A stretch of DNA of 16,037 nt from Streptosporangiaceae bacterium (GTDB taxonomy: Bacteria; Actinomycetota; Actinomycetes; Streptosporangiales; Streptosporangiaceae), in the NCBI GenBank assembly GCA_030039095.1, contig JASHQP010000202.1, forward strand, positions 1 to 16,037. The letters are read 5' to 3'. The notes below the pieces were generated by a model. It was not told the DNA's origin and did not search any database. It saw only the letters and a program-made list of their open reading frames with translations. A program made the translations under genes and the position numbers. Of this stretch, positions 1 to 6,012 are shown piece by piece; the stretch's first letter is position 1; every line of letters begins with the position of its first letter.

Positions 1-27
1 CTCTAGACCCGTAATTCGCACATGGGG
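1..27 (+). repeat. Left terminal inverted repeat of the IS
   Basis: These 27 bases, beginning CTCTAGACCCGTAATTCG, are the exact reverse complement of 2126-2152; the next base mismatches. The repeat contains the transposase stop codon (positions 3-5, read on the minus strand). It also encodes the transposase's last six residues, MCELRV. It could extend further left outside the window. Confidence 0.92.
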
Positions 28-1637
28 TGCGGTGGCCCGCCGAGCTTTCTGGGGTCGATTTTGAGCAGGTCGAGGAGGCGCTGCTGGATGGGGGTTGGCT
101 GGGGTATCTGCGGCGGGCTGTCGCTGGTGCCGGGGCGCAGCCGCAGCGTGGCCAGCGTGCTGAAGATGAGGCTGGCGGTGGGCCTGGCGGGCCGGCCGGC
201 GTAGAGGCCGTCGAGCTTGAGGGCCGGGGCGAGGTTGCGGCGGGCTTCGCGCTCGGCCAGGCAGTAGATGAGCAGGGCGATGCAGATGACGCCGATGATC
301 GCGGTGATCCGCCGGTTTCCGTGCAGGAACATCGGCGCGACTGCCAGCGGTCCTTTGAGGTCGTGGTAGCGGCGCTCGCTGGCGGCGGGCTGGTTCTTGT
401 AGCGGGCCAGTACCCGGTCGGCGGTGACGGTCGCGGGCAGGTTGGTCAGCAGGGCGTACCAGCCGTCGGTGGCGGCTTCGGCGTCGATGGCGGCCTGGTC
501 GAAGCGCCAGTTCAGAGCCGGCTTGCCCGGCGGGGTGGTCGTCACGTCGGCGCGCAGCCAGGCGCCGACGCGGCGGGCGGCGGCGATGGCGTTCAGGCGG
601 GCGGTGACCTTCTCGGCGGTCTTGTAGTGCTGTGAGCCCAGGCCGCGGGTGAGCCTGCCCAGGTCGGCGGTGGCGAGGTCGAGCTTGCGGGCCCGGGCGC
701 GCTGGGCGGCGTCGGCGTTGGCGGAGGAGTGCACGAACACTCTCCGCACCGTGCAGGAGGGGTCTTTCCTGCGCGGCCCGGTGATGGTCATGGTGTCCTC
801 GGCGACGCGGTAATGGCCGCGGCGGGCTTCGGGCCGGGCAGCGTCGCGCCCCGCGACGTACTCGGCCGGCTCGGCGGTGCCGTAGTCGCAGCCGGCCAGC
901 ACCGAGGCGGGCACGAAGGCCTTCGACGCCGGGGCCAGGAAGCTGACCTCGGCTTCGATCATCGCGGCGATGTTGGCATACGAGATCAGCTTGGAGTCGC
1001 CGACCAGCAGGAACCGGCGCGGCCCGGCCAGCTTGCGCAGTGCCTCCATCGTCCCCGTCACCTGGGAGACTTCCCCGGCGCCGCCGCTGTAAGGCGCCCA
1101 GAACACCGGGACCGCGCCGTCCGCTGCCGCGGCGACGCCGGCCTGGATCTGCTTCAGGTCGGCGCGCCGGTCCTTGGGGTGACCGAACTTCGGCTGGGCG
1201 TAGTCCTCGTCGGGGTGGTCGTAGTCGCCGTGCAGGCTGACCGAGGTCATGTCCCAGTGAATCTGGGAGACGTCGATGCCGAAGGCGCCGATGGCCGCGG
1301 CGCCGACCGAGCCGGTCACCTCCTCCAGGACCGGGGCCAGCGCGTCCAGCGCCCGGGCGATCCGGTCGTCGTTGAGCACGTCTGCCTCCAGGCCCAGCAC
1401 CGGACCGACGGCGAACTGCCGCGCCCAGTCGCCGACGTGGACCATCGGCGCCGGCGAGGTCAGCCGGCTGGCGATCAGCGCCTCGATCACCTGCCCGTGC
1501 GTCGCCCGGGCCACGCACCGCACCGGGGCTGCCCGGTCGATGATGCCGGCGATGTCCAGTTTCCGGCAGAATCCGGCCACTACCGGCAGCGCTCCCAGCG
1601 CCTGCTCGGCGCTGGGAGGGCCGTAGACCGCCCGCAT
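3..1637 (-). CDS. IS1634-family DDE transposase
   Basis: Transposase of the surrounding element, 544 aa from the ATG at 1635-1637. Residues 10-100 resemble the DUF4277 N-terminal region of IS1634-type transposases (motif AGIIDRAAP). The putative DDE residues are D129 (HWDMTSV), D214 (LVGDSKL) and E421 in a Y-K...E-R-R-Y-H-D-L-K block at 413-428, like the YREK signature of IS4-related enzymes. A hydrophobic stretch (446-460) follows, as in relatives. This start is preferred because GGGAGG lies just upstream and the predicted promoter palindrome (1674-1690) then falls outside the gene. An in-frame ATG at 1749-1751 would add 38 residues with no family resemblance. The protein ends inside the left inverted repeat. 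Confidence 0.88.
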   Translation of the reverse strand: MRAVYGPPSAEQALGALPVVAGFCRKLDIAGIIDRAAPVRCVARATHGQVIEALIASRLTSPAPMVHVGDWARQFAVGPVLGLEADVLNDDRIARALDALAPVLEEVTGSVGAAAIGAFGIDVSQIHWDMTSVSLHGDYDHPDEDYAQPKFGHPKDRRADLKQIQAGVAAAADGAVPVFWAPYSGGAGEVSQVTGTMEALRKLAGPRRFLLVGDSKLISYANIAAMIEAEVSFLAPASKAFVPASVLAGCDYGTAEPAEYVAGRDAARPEARRGHYRVAEDTMTITGPRRKDPSCTVRRVFVHSSANADAAQRARARKLDLATADLGRLTRGLGSQHYKTAEKVTARLNAIAAARRVGAWLRADVTTTPPGKPALNWRFDQAAIDAEAATDGWYALLTNLPATVTADRVLARYKNQPAASERRYHDLKGPLAVAPMFLHGNRRITAIIGVICIALLIYCLAEREARRNLAPALKLDGLYAGRPARPTASLIFSTLATLRLRPGTSDSPPQIPQPTPIQQRLLDLLKIDPRKLGGPPHPMCELRV

Positions 1638-1673
1638 CCTGCCTCCCCGGAGTGTCACCGCTCCCGGCAATCC

Positions 1674-1690
1674 TGAATGTATTACATTCA
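1674..1690. promoter_or_regulatory. Perfect 17-nt palindrome in the IS divergent promoter region
   Basis: TGAATGTA-T-TACATTCA is a perfect palindrome lying 37 bp from the transposase start and 60 bp from the passenger start. Each strand contains TACATT, a plausible -10 hexamer, so one site could hold two back-to-back promoters and an operator. A further half-site, TGAATGT, occurs at 1740-1746 just before the passenger start codon. The regulatory role is inferred from position and symmetry. Confidence 0.5.
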
Positions 1691-1749
1691 AGAAGGCCGG
1701 CCTTGCCGATGCCAGGAACGACACGCCGGAGGACGGGGTTGAATGTGCC

Positions 1750-2100
1750 ATGACCGCACGCCAGCCGCCCCGCCGCGCGCGGATCCGCCAGATCCTGGCC
1801 GAGATTGGCCAGACCGGCTACGCGCTGCCCGGCAGCATCGTGATCCGCACCACCGCCTGCGGCAAGCCAGCGTGCAAGTGCAAGGCCGACCCGCCCCAGC
1901 TGCACGGGCCGTACGTGAGCTGGCTGCGCAGGATCGACGGCAAGCCCGTCACCCGCAAGCTCACCCCCGAGCAGGAACAGCGCTACCGGCCATGGTTCGA
2001 CAACGCCCGCCGGCTGCGCGAACTCCTCGGCGAACTGGAGAACCTGTCCGTGGACGCCTTCGAGCAAGCCGAAAGCCCCCGCCAGCAGCAAAAACCATGA
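1750..2100 (+). CDS. IS passenger protein, DUF6788-like, with a Cys cluster
   Basis: A 116-aa basic protein starting at ATG 1750 and ending 25 bp before the right inverted repeat. Residues 7-25 form a predicted helix (RARIRQILAEIGQTGYALPG). Next come SIVIRTTACGKPACKCKADP, with three cysteines in a C-x4-C-x-C pattern, and then LHGPYVSWLRRIDGKPVTRKL and a charged C-terminal helix. This matches my recollection of DUF6788, small proteins of unknown function seen beside transposase genes. The Cys cluster suggests metal or nucleic-acid binding, but no function is established. It diverges from the transposase. The spacing to the nearest GGAGG (about 18 nt) is poor, so the exact start is less certain than the frame. 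Confidence 0.75.
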   Translation: MTARQPPRRARIRQILAEIGQTGYALPGSIVIRTTACGKPACKCKADPPQLHGPYVSWLRRIDGKPVTRKLTPEQEQRYRPWFDNARRLRELLGELENLSVDAFEQAESPRQQQKP

Positions 2101-2125
2101 CCCAGCCGAGCGCGGGCCCACGACG

Positions 2126-2152
2126 CCCCATGTGCGAATTACGGGTCTAGAG
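2126..2152 (-). repeat. Right terminal inverted repeat of the IS
   Basis: Perfect 27-bp reverse complement of 1-27, ending CGGGTCTAGAG. It lies 25 bp past the stop codon of the passenger gene. Host DNA starts at 2153. Confidence 0.92.
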
Positions 2153-2377
2153 GAAGAACCCGGCGGGCCAGCGGCAAATGATGCCCGCATCCCGAACTGG
2201 GCTGTGAGCCAGAGTGGTCATGGCCCTGGAAGTGACCGGTCGGACCGGCGAGCCTTGGAGCGGAGCCGCCGATCTACGAGCCGCGGCACCCATTGCCGCC
2301 GCGATCCTGACGGGATGACCCAGGCTCTGCCGGCCTGAGGAGATGGCTCGGCGCCGGCCGGGAGTCTGAGAGAGCGC

Positions 2378-3562
2378 TCAGGTCGGGTCGGGCGTGCGCC
2401 TGCGCCAGCACCGCCGCAGGCGGCGCCGCAGCAGGGTCAGCGGCACGGCTCCCGCGACCCCGCCTGCCAGCGGCAGGAACGGCGCGGCGGGCTCGACCCG
2501 CACCGCACCCGATGGCCCGGCAGCAGCCAGGGCGGCGGCCGCCGGCGAGCCGGACTTGACGATGCCGGGCTGCAGGAACGTCGAGGGGATCTGCAGGATC
2601 CGCCAACGGGACGGAGGCCACACGATCATGAAGGCCCGGCCGATGACCGAGCTTTCCGGAATCGTGCCGTGGCCGGGGTCGCTCTGGCGGAGCCTGGAGT
2701 CGTCGGAGACCGCCCTGTTGTCGCCCATCACCCACAGTCGGCCCGGCGGCACCACGATGTTGAACCGGCCGGTGTAGCCCGCCGGCGCCTCGCTGGGGGT
2801 CTCGCCCGGGTACAGGTAGGACTGCTCGTGCAGCGCAACCCCGTTGACGGTGACAAGGCCCTGGGCGTTGCAGCAAACCACGTGGTCGCCGGGGGTGCCG
2901 ATCACCCGCTTGATGAAGTCGGTCTGCCCCGGCGCGGTGCCGAACAGGGCGGCGATCGAATCGAACAGCGGCTCGAGTGTCGCGTCGTAGGCCCGGACGA
3001 TCGGGTTGGAGCTGGGGTGCGACGGCGGCTCGGGCGTCCACGAGCCCGCGCCGTCGAATACCACGATGTCGCCGGGCTGAATGCTCCTGAAGTGATAGAC
3101 CAGCTTGTTGACGAGGATCTTGTCGTTGATCTGCAGGGTGTTCTCCATCGAGCCCGACGGGATGAAGAACGCCTGTACGACAAAGGTCTTGATCAGCAGG
3201 GCGATCACCAGCGCGGTGAGGATGAGCGCAGGCAGCTCGCGCCAGAACGAGCGGCGCCGCCGTGCCTTCGCCGGTGCGCCACCATGCCTGCCGCCCGGGC
3301 CTGTCCCGCCCGGCGCGGCCTGCTCGCCCGAGCCGGTGTTCTCGTCATCGCCGGAGCCTTCGCCGGACCGATCGCCGGAAGCTTGGCCGGACCCGTCGCC
3401 GGAACTCTGCCCCGGCCCCTGGCGCGCGCCGGGATCCGGATCGCCCTGATCAGGCATGTCGTCGCCGGCTTCCCGGTCTTGCGGCGCGGCGGCGTCGCCG
3501 CGCCCGGAATCGTGATCGGCTGTGTTCTCCGGCAGTGGCCCGCCGACCAGCCGGTCACTCAT
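2378..3562 (-). CDS. lepB: Signal peptidase I (type I leader peptidase)
   Basis: A 394-aa membrane serine protease that removes Sec/Tat signal peptides outside the membrane. Residues 1-100 are a disordered cytoplasmic tail rich in Gly, Ser and Asp, ending in RRRR. One membrane helix spans about 109-134. It is followed by the catalytic block IPSGSME with Ser138, the catalytic Lys218 in DFIKRVIGTPGD, and the conserved GDNR box (280-283) with SDDSR (286-290). The C-terminus has a second hydrophobic segment (about 361-378) followed by an Arg-rich end. The ATG at 3562 is chosen for a GAGGG about 10 nt upstream; an in-frame start at 3628 would add 22 unsupported residues. The usual actinobacterial neighbours rplS and rnhB are absent, so this is probably an additional paralogue. 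Confidence 0.92.
   Translation of the reverse strand: MSDRLVGGPLPENTADHDSGRGDAAAPQDREAGDDMPDQGDPDPGARQGPGQSSGDGSGQASGDRSGEGSGDDENTGSGEQAAPGGTGPGGRHGGAPAKARRRRSFWRELPALILTALVIALLIKTFVVQAFFIPSGSMENTLQINDKILVNKLVYHFRSIQPGDIVVFDGAGSWTPEPPSHPSSNPIVRAYDATLEPLFDSIAALFGTAPGQTDFIKRVIGTPGDHVVCCNAQGLVTVNGVALHEQSYLYPGETPSEAPAGYTGRFNIVVPPGRLWVMGDNRAVSDDSRLRQSDPGHGTIPESSVIGRAFMIVWPPSRWRILQIPSTFLQPGIVKSGSPAAAALAAAGPSGAVRVEPAAPFLPLAGGVAGAVPLTLLRRRLRRCWRRRTPDPT
3350..3409 (-). repeat. Five tandem 12-bp units inside the signal peptidase gene
   Basis: Five consecutive 12-bp units, each beginning GCCGGA on the plus strand (3350, 3362, 3374, 3386, 3398). On the coding strand they give five four-residue units of the form x-S-G-[D/Q/E], residues 53-72 of the signal peptidase. 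Unit length is a multiple of three, so copy-number change would not shift the frame. Confidence 0.85.
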
Positions 3563-3588
3563 GCCGTGCTCGCCCTCGCATCGCACCG

Positions 3589-3594
3589 AGCTTA
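3589..3594 (-). promoter_or_regulatory. Possible -10 element for the signal peptidase gene
   Basis: On the minus strand TAAGCT lies 26 nt upstream of the chosen ATG, fitting the T-A-n-n-n-T pattern of an actinobacterial -10 box. No convincing -35 is visible. The 134-nt spacing from the sigma-factor stop is compatible with a separate transcript. Confidence 0.3.
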
Positions 3595-3696
3595 GCGCCG
3601 CAGGGCCCGGCGGCACGGCAACCGGCACCTACCGGCCGAGCGCGGCCCGTCCGTGAGGCTCGGGCTGGTCTCCCCTCCGGCACCGCGCCACGCGGG

Positions 3697-4599
3697 TCAG
3701 CCACTCAGGATCGTGACGTCGAGCTGGCCCATGACTCCCGGACCGGCGAGCGTGTCGATGTCGATGGCGGTGATCCTTCCGCCCACGAACGTGAAGCTGA
3801 AGACCACCCGCGGCGTCCCGCCCGGAGCCCACACGGCCGCGGGGATCCCGTTGACGAGGGCCAGCTGCGCGCCTTTGGCGCGGTGGCGCGCGAACGTGGC
3901 CGCCACGGCCTCGGCGCCGCGAACCTCGCCCAGCGAGACGGCCTGCGCGACGGCGTGATCGGGGCGCACCACCACGTCGGGGTCGAGCATCGCCAGCAGC
4001 GCGTCGAAGTCGCCGTTGCGCGACGCCGCGAAGAACGCGCCGACGGCTTCCCGCTGCCGGTACAGGTCGGTGTCCGGCACCGTGGCCGTGCCCTGCACCC
4101 GGCGGCGCGCACGGCTGGCGAGCTGCTTGGTTGCGCTCGGCGAGCGGTCGAGCATCGCACCGATCTCCCCGTAGGGCACGGCGAACATGTCGTGCAGCAC
4201 GAATGCGACCCGCTCGGCCGGGGCCAGCGTCTCGAGCACCACGAGTAGCGCGAGGCCCACCGAGTCGGCCAGCACCGCCTCGTGCTCGGGGTCGGTTCCC
4301 TCGGCCGCGGGGGCGGCGAGGCTGCCCGCCCCGTCCGGCTCGCCCGGCCGCGCGCCGAGCGGCTCCTCGCGCCGCGATGTGCGTGAGCGCAGCATGTCCA
4401 GGCACACCCGGGCCACGACCGTGGTCAGCCACCCGCCGAGGTTGGCGACGTCGCTGGTGTCCGCGCGGCTGAGCCGCAGCCAGGCCTCCTGGACCGCGTC
4501 GTCGGCCTCGCTGGCCGAGCCGAGCATCCGGTAGGCCACCGCCCGCAGGTGCGCACGATGGGACTCGAACTGCTCCGCCATCCATCCGGGCTGGTTCAC
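3697..4599 (-). CDS. ECF sigma factor with C-terminal SnoaL-like domain (SigJ/ECF41-type)
   Basis: A 300-aa alternative sigma factor directing RNA polymerase to a small regulon. Region 2 covers about residues 12-75 (AYRMLGSASEADDAVQEAWL). Region 4 covers about 113-168 (LETLAPAERVAFVLHDMF, then the SPSATKQLASRARRRV helix-turn-helix). A SnoaL/NTF2-like extension covers about 182-285. In such sigmas the fused domain is known to modulate activity in place of a separate anti-sigma factor, and no anti-sigma gene is seen beside it. The WLPEP linker motif I associate with ECF41 is absent, so a related SnoaL-fused group (for example ECF56) is possible. The start is a GTG/ATG-region choice: residues MNQPGWMAEQF fit, and M7 is an alternative. 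The upstream region carries an ECF-like promoter, suggesting autoregulation. Confidence 0.88.
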   Translation of the reverse strand: MNQPGWMAEQFESHRAHLRAVAYRMLGSASEADDAVQEAWLRLSRADTSDVANLGGWLTTVVARVCLDMLRSRTSRREEPLGARPGEPDGAGSLAAPAAEGTDPEHEAVLADSVGLALLVVLETLAPAERVAFVLHDMFAVPYGEIGAMLDRSPSATKQLASRARRRVQGTATVPDTDLYRQREAVGAFFAASRNGDFDALLAMLDPDVVVRPDHAVAQAVSLGEVRGAEAVAATFARHRAKGAQLALVNGIPAAVWAPGGTPRVVFSFTFVGGRITAIDIDTLAGPGVMGQLDVTILSG

Positions 4600-4635
4600 C
4601 GGGTCCTCTTCCGTTGCCGTCCCCTTCCTAGCAGT

Positions 4636-4662
4636 GACGTGTCAAGCTGGGAATGCGTGACA
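4636..4662 (-). promoter_or_regulatory. Predicted ECF-type autoregulatory promoter of the sigma factor
   Basis: On the minus strand TGTCACG (4662-4656) is followed by exactly 16 nt and then CGTC (4639-4636). This matches the TGTCACA-N16-CGTC motif I recall for ECF41-type sigma factors. It lies 37 nt upstream of the sigma gene's start. The match is visible in the sequence; autoregulation is inferred. Confidence 0.6.
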
Positions 4663-4666
4663 CGGC
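4640..4666 (+). promoter_or_regulatory. Possible mirrored ECF promoter toward the small exported peptide
   Basis: On the plus strand TGTCAAG (4640-4646) is followed by 16 nt and CGGC (4663-4666), one base off CGTC. It overlaps the minus-strand promoter and shares the TGTCA-N13-TGACA inverted repeat (4640-4662). If used, transcription would start about 50 nt before the 67-aa peptide gene. The match is weaker than the minus-strand copy. Confidence 0.35.
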
Positions 4667-4724
4667 CCTGCGGAAGCAGGCCGCCGCCTGGCACTTCTGT
4701 CCCAGCTCAGGAGTTAGAGAGGTC

Positions 4725-4928
4725 ATGAGGAGCGAAATCCTGCGCGATGTGATTGCAGGATGCGCCGGGGTACTGGCGGTTGCCGCGCTGATCGGCTTGC
4801 CCACGTCGCGGGCCGCCGACCAGCAGCAATCTCAGAACCGGCCCGCCCAGCTTCTGCCGTACGTGCACTTCGCGCGGCCGAAGCTTCCGGATCTTCCTGC
4901 GCACACGAACATCACCACCAGGCCGTGA
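4725..4928 (+). CDS. Small exported protein of unknown function
   Basis: A 67-aa protein from ATG 4725, with AGGAG and GAGAGG in the 15 nt upstream. Residues 1-30 look like a Sec signal peptide: a short charged start (MRSEILRD), a hydrophobic core (VIAGCAGVLAVAALIGL) and an A-x-A-like end (SRAAD). Processing would leave a peptide of about 37 residues, polar at first (QQQSQNRP) and then rich in Pro and His (YVHFARPKLPDLPAHTN). I do not recognise a family. It diverges from the SnoaL-fused ECF sigma gene, with a shared promoter region of about 125 bp, so it is a candidate member of that regulon. An in-frame start at 4653 would cover the promoter and add an unlikely N-terminus. Confidence 0.6.
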   Translation: MRSEILRDVIAGCAGVLAVAALIGLPTSRAADQQQSQNRPAQLLPYVHFARPKLPDLPAHTNITTRP

Positions 4929-4952
4929 GCGGCTGAGGCAAGCCGGGCTCAC
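4925..4952 (+). terminator. Stem-loop at the end of the small exported-protein gene
   Basis: GTGAGC-GGCT (4925-4934) pairs with AGCC-gg-GCTCAC (4941-4952), a 10-bp stem with a 2-nt bulge and the loop GAGGCA. The gene's TGA stop lies within the left arm. There is no T-tract, as is common for GC-rich actinobacterial terminators. Confidence 0.5.
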
Positions 4953-5024
4953 GGTGCAAAATTGGCAGCGCCCGCCGCTCCTGAAGCGGGGGAGCCGTCC
5001 AATTCTGTCCGCCGGGCGTGCCAC

Positions 5025-5030
5025 TATGAT
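5025..5030 (+). promoter_or_regulatory. -10 element for a leaderless transcript
   Basis: TATGAT lies 3 nt before the GTG at 5034. That spacing would place the transcription start at or next to the first base of the start codon. No Shine-Dalgarno sequence is present. This supports the GTG start and leaderless translation of the following gene. Confidence 0.5.
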
Positions 5031-5033
5031 GCC

Positions 5034-5993
5034 GTGCCTTCGCGCCGCGTTGAGTGGACCGTAGCGGGCTGCATCGCCGGATGGGCGGTCGCCCGGCTGA
5101 CGGCGGCAGACCGTTTCCGCCTGCTGGAGCGGGCCGCGGTGCCGATGATGTCGCTGACGCCGCACGCCGCAGCGGGAGCCGGGCTGGCCGCGCTCCTGCT
5201 GCGCCGCAAGGGACCCTCCGTGACGGCCGCTGCGGCGGCAGCGGCCATGGCCGCCGTGCTGGCTCCCCGCGCGATCAGGCACCGCCAGCCCGACGCCACT
5301 GGTGCCGAGCTGAGCGTGCTCACCATCAACCTGCTGGCCGGCGGAGCGGCCGGATCCGACCTCGTGCGGCTCGTCCGCTCGACCGGCGCCGACGTGCTCT
5401 TCCTGCAGGAGGTCACCGACGAGGCGATGATCAGGCTGAAGCGGGCGGGCCTGAACGAGCTGCTGCCCAACGAGATGCTCGAGATCGAGGGTTACCGGTA
5501 CCGCGGCAGCGGCATCTACGCGCGCTATCCGCTGCGTGAGGGGCTGACGATCGGGCCCAGCTACGCCTCCCAGCCCACCGCGAGGCTCGAACTTCCGTCA
5601 GGGCAGTCCGTGCAGCTTGTGTGCGTCCACCCGCACCCTCCGTGGCCACCGTGGACGTGGCCGGCGGCGCCGCGATGGCGCGGTGAGCTCGCGGCGCTTC
5701 CGCCGGCTGCCGCGCCGGGCGACCCGCCGGTGATCCTGGTCGGCGACTACAACGCGACCCCCGACCACGCGCAGTTCCGCCGGCTGCTGGGCCTCGGCTA
5801 TGTCGACGCCGCCAGCCAGATCGGCAACGGACTGGTGCCCACCTGGGGTCCCGAACCCCGCGGCCGGCCCGCCCTGTTCACCGTCGACCACGTGCTGGTC
5901 GACCGGCGCTGCGCCGTGCTCGGCACGGCGGTGCACACGCTGCCGGGCAGCGACCACCGGGCCCTGTTCGCCAGGTTCCGGCTGCCGGCCTGA
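5034..5993 (+). CDS. Endonuclease/exonuclease/phosphatase family protein, membrane-anchored
   Basis: A 319-aa protein of the metal-dependent EEP hydrolase superfamily (DNase I/AP endonuclease/phosphodiesterase fold). Up to three hydrophobic stretches occupy residues 9-22, 36-57 and 62-80 and probably anchor the protein, with the catalytic domain outside the cell. The domain (about 92-319) shows TINLL (N99), FLQEV (E126), GIYARYPL, VHPHPPW (H199/H201), GDYNATPDH (D238, N240), DHVLVD (D285-H286) and GSDHRAL (D307-H308), a complete active-site set. The substrate cannot be read from the sequence; nucleic acid, phosphoinositide or another phosphodiester is possible. The start is set at GTG 5034 because of the adjacent TATGAT. 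A TTG 24 codons upstream is open but would put that promoter inside the gene. Confidence 0.85.
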   Translation: MPSRRVEWTVAGCIAGWAVARLTAADRFRLLERAAVPMMSLTPHAAAGAGLAALLLRRKGPSVTAAAAAAAMAAVLAPRAIRHRQPDATGAELSVLTINLLAGGAAGSDLVRLVRSTGADVLFLQEVTDEAMIRLKRAGLNELLPNEMLEIEGYRYRGSGIYARYPLREGLTIGPSYASQPTARLELPSGQSVQLVCVHPHPPWPPWTWPAAPRWRGELAALPPAAAPGDPPVILVGDYNATPDHAQFRRLLGLGYVDAASQIGNGLVPTWGPEPRGRPALFTVDHVLVDRRCAVLGTAVHTLPGSDHRALFARFRLPA

Positions 5994-6012
5994 GCGGGCG
6001 CAGCCGGCGCCG

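Larger units (their letters stand above)
1..2152. mobile_element. IS1634-type insertion sequence, two divergent genes
   Basis: The element is bounded by perfect 27-bp terminal inverted repeats at 1-27 and 2126-2152. Between them lie a DDE transposase on the minus strand and a 116-aa passenger protein on the plus strand, transcribed away from a short control region (1638-1749). Family assignment rests on the transposase: an N-terminal region like DUF4277 and a Y-K...E-R-R-Y-H-D-L-K C-terminal signature. Both genes are open and both ends match perfectly, so the copy looks intact and possibly active. The left repeat begins at the first base of the window, so the left flank is not visible and a target-site duplication cannot be tested. 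Confidence 0.88.

Noticed and set aside
1638..1751. N-terminal extension of the transposase to the ATG at 1751
   Set aside because: The extra 38 residues do not resemble the family, and they would cover the palindromic promoter region; the ATG at 1637 has a good ribosome binding site.
2153..2377. A gene between the IS and the signal peptidase gene
   Set aside because: Short open frames here have no motifs, no ribosome binding site and poor codon pattern; I see nothing beyond a short GAGCGCTC palindrome near the signal peptidase stop.
3350..3409. Tandem repeats as a CRISPR array
   Set aside because: The units are 12 bp, contiguous, without spacers, and keep a coding frame within the signal peptidase gene.
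4962..5033. TTG start giving a longer EEP protein
   Set aside because: TTG is a weak start with no Shine-Dalgarno sequence, and the extension would run through the TATGAT promoter element next to GTG 5034.
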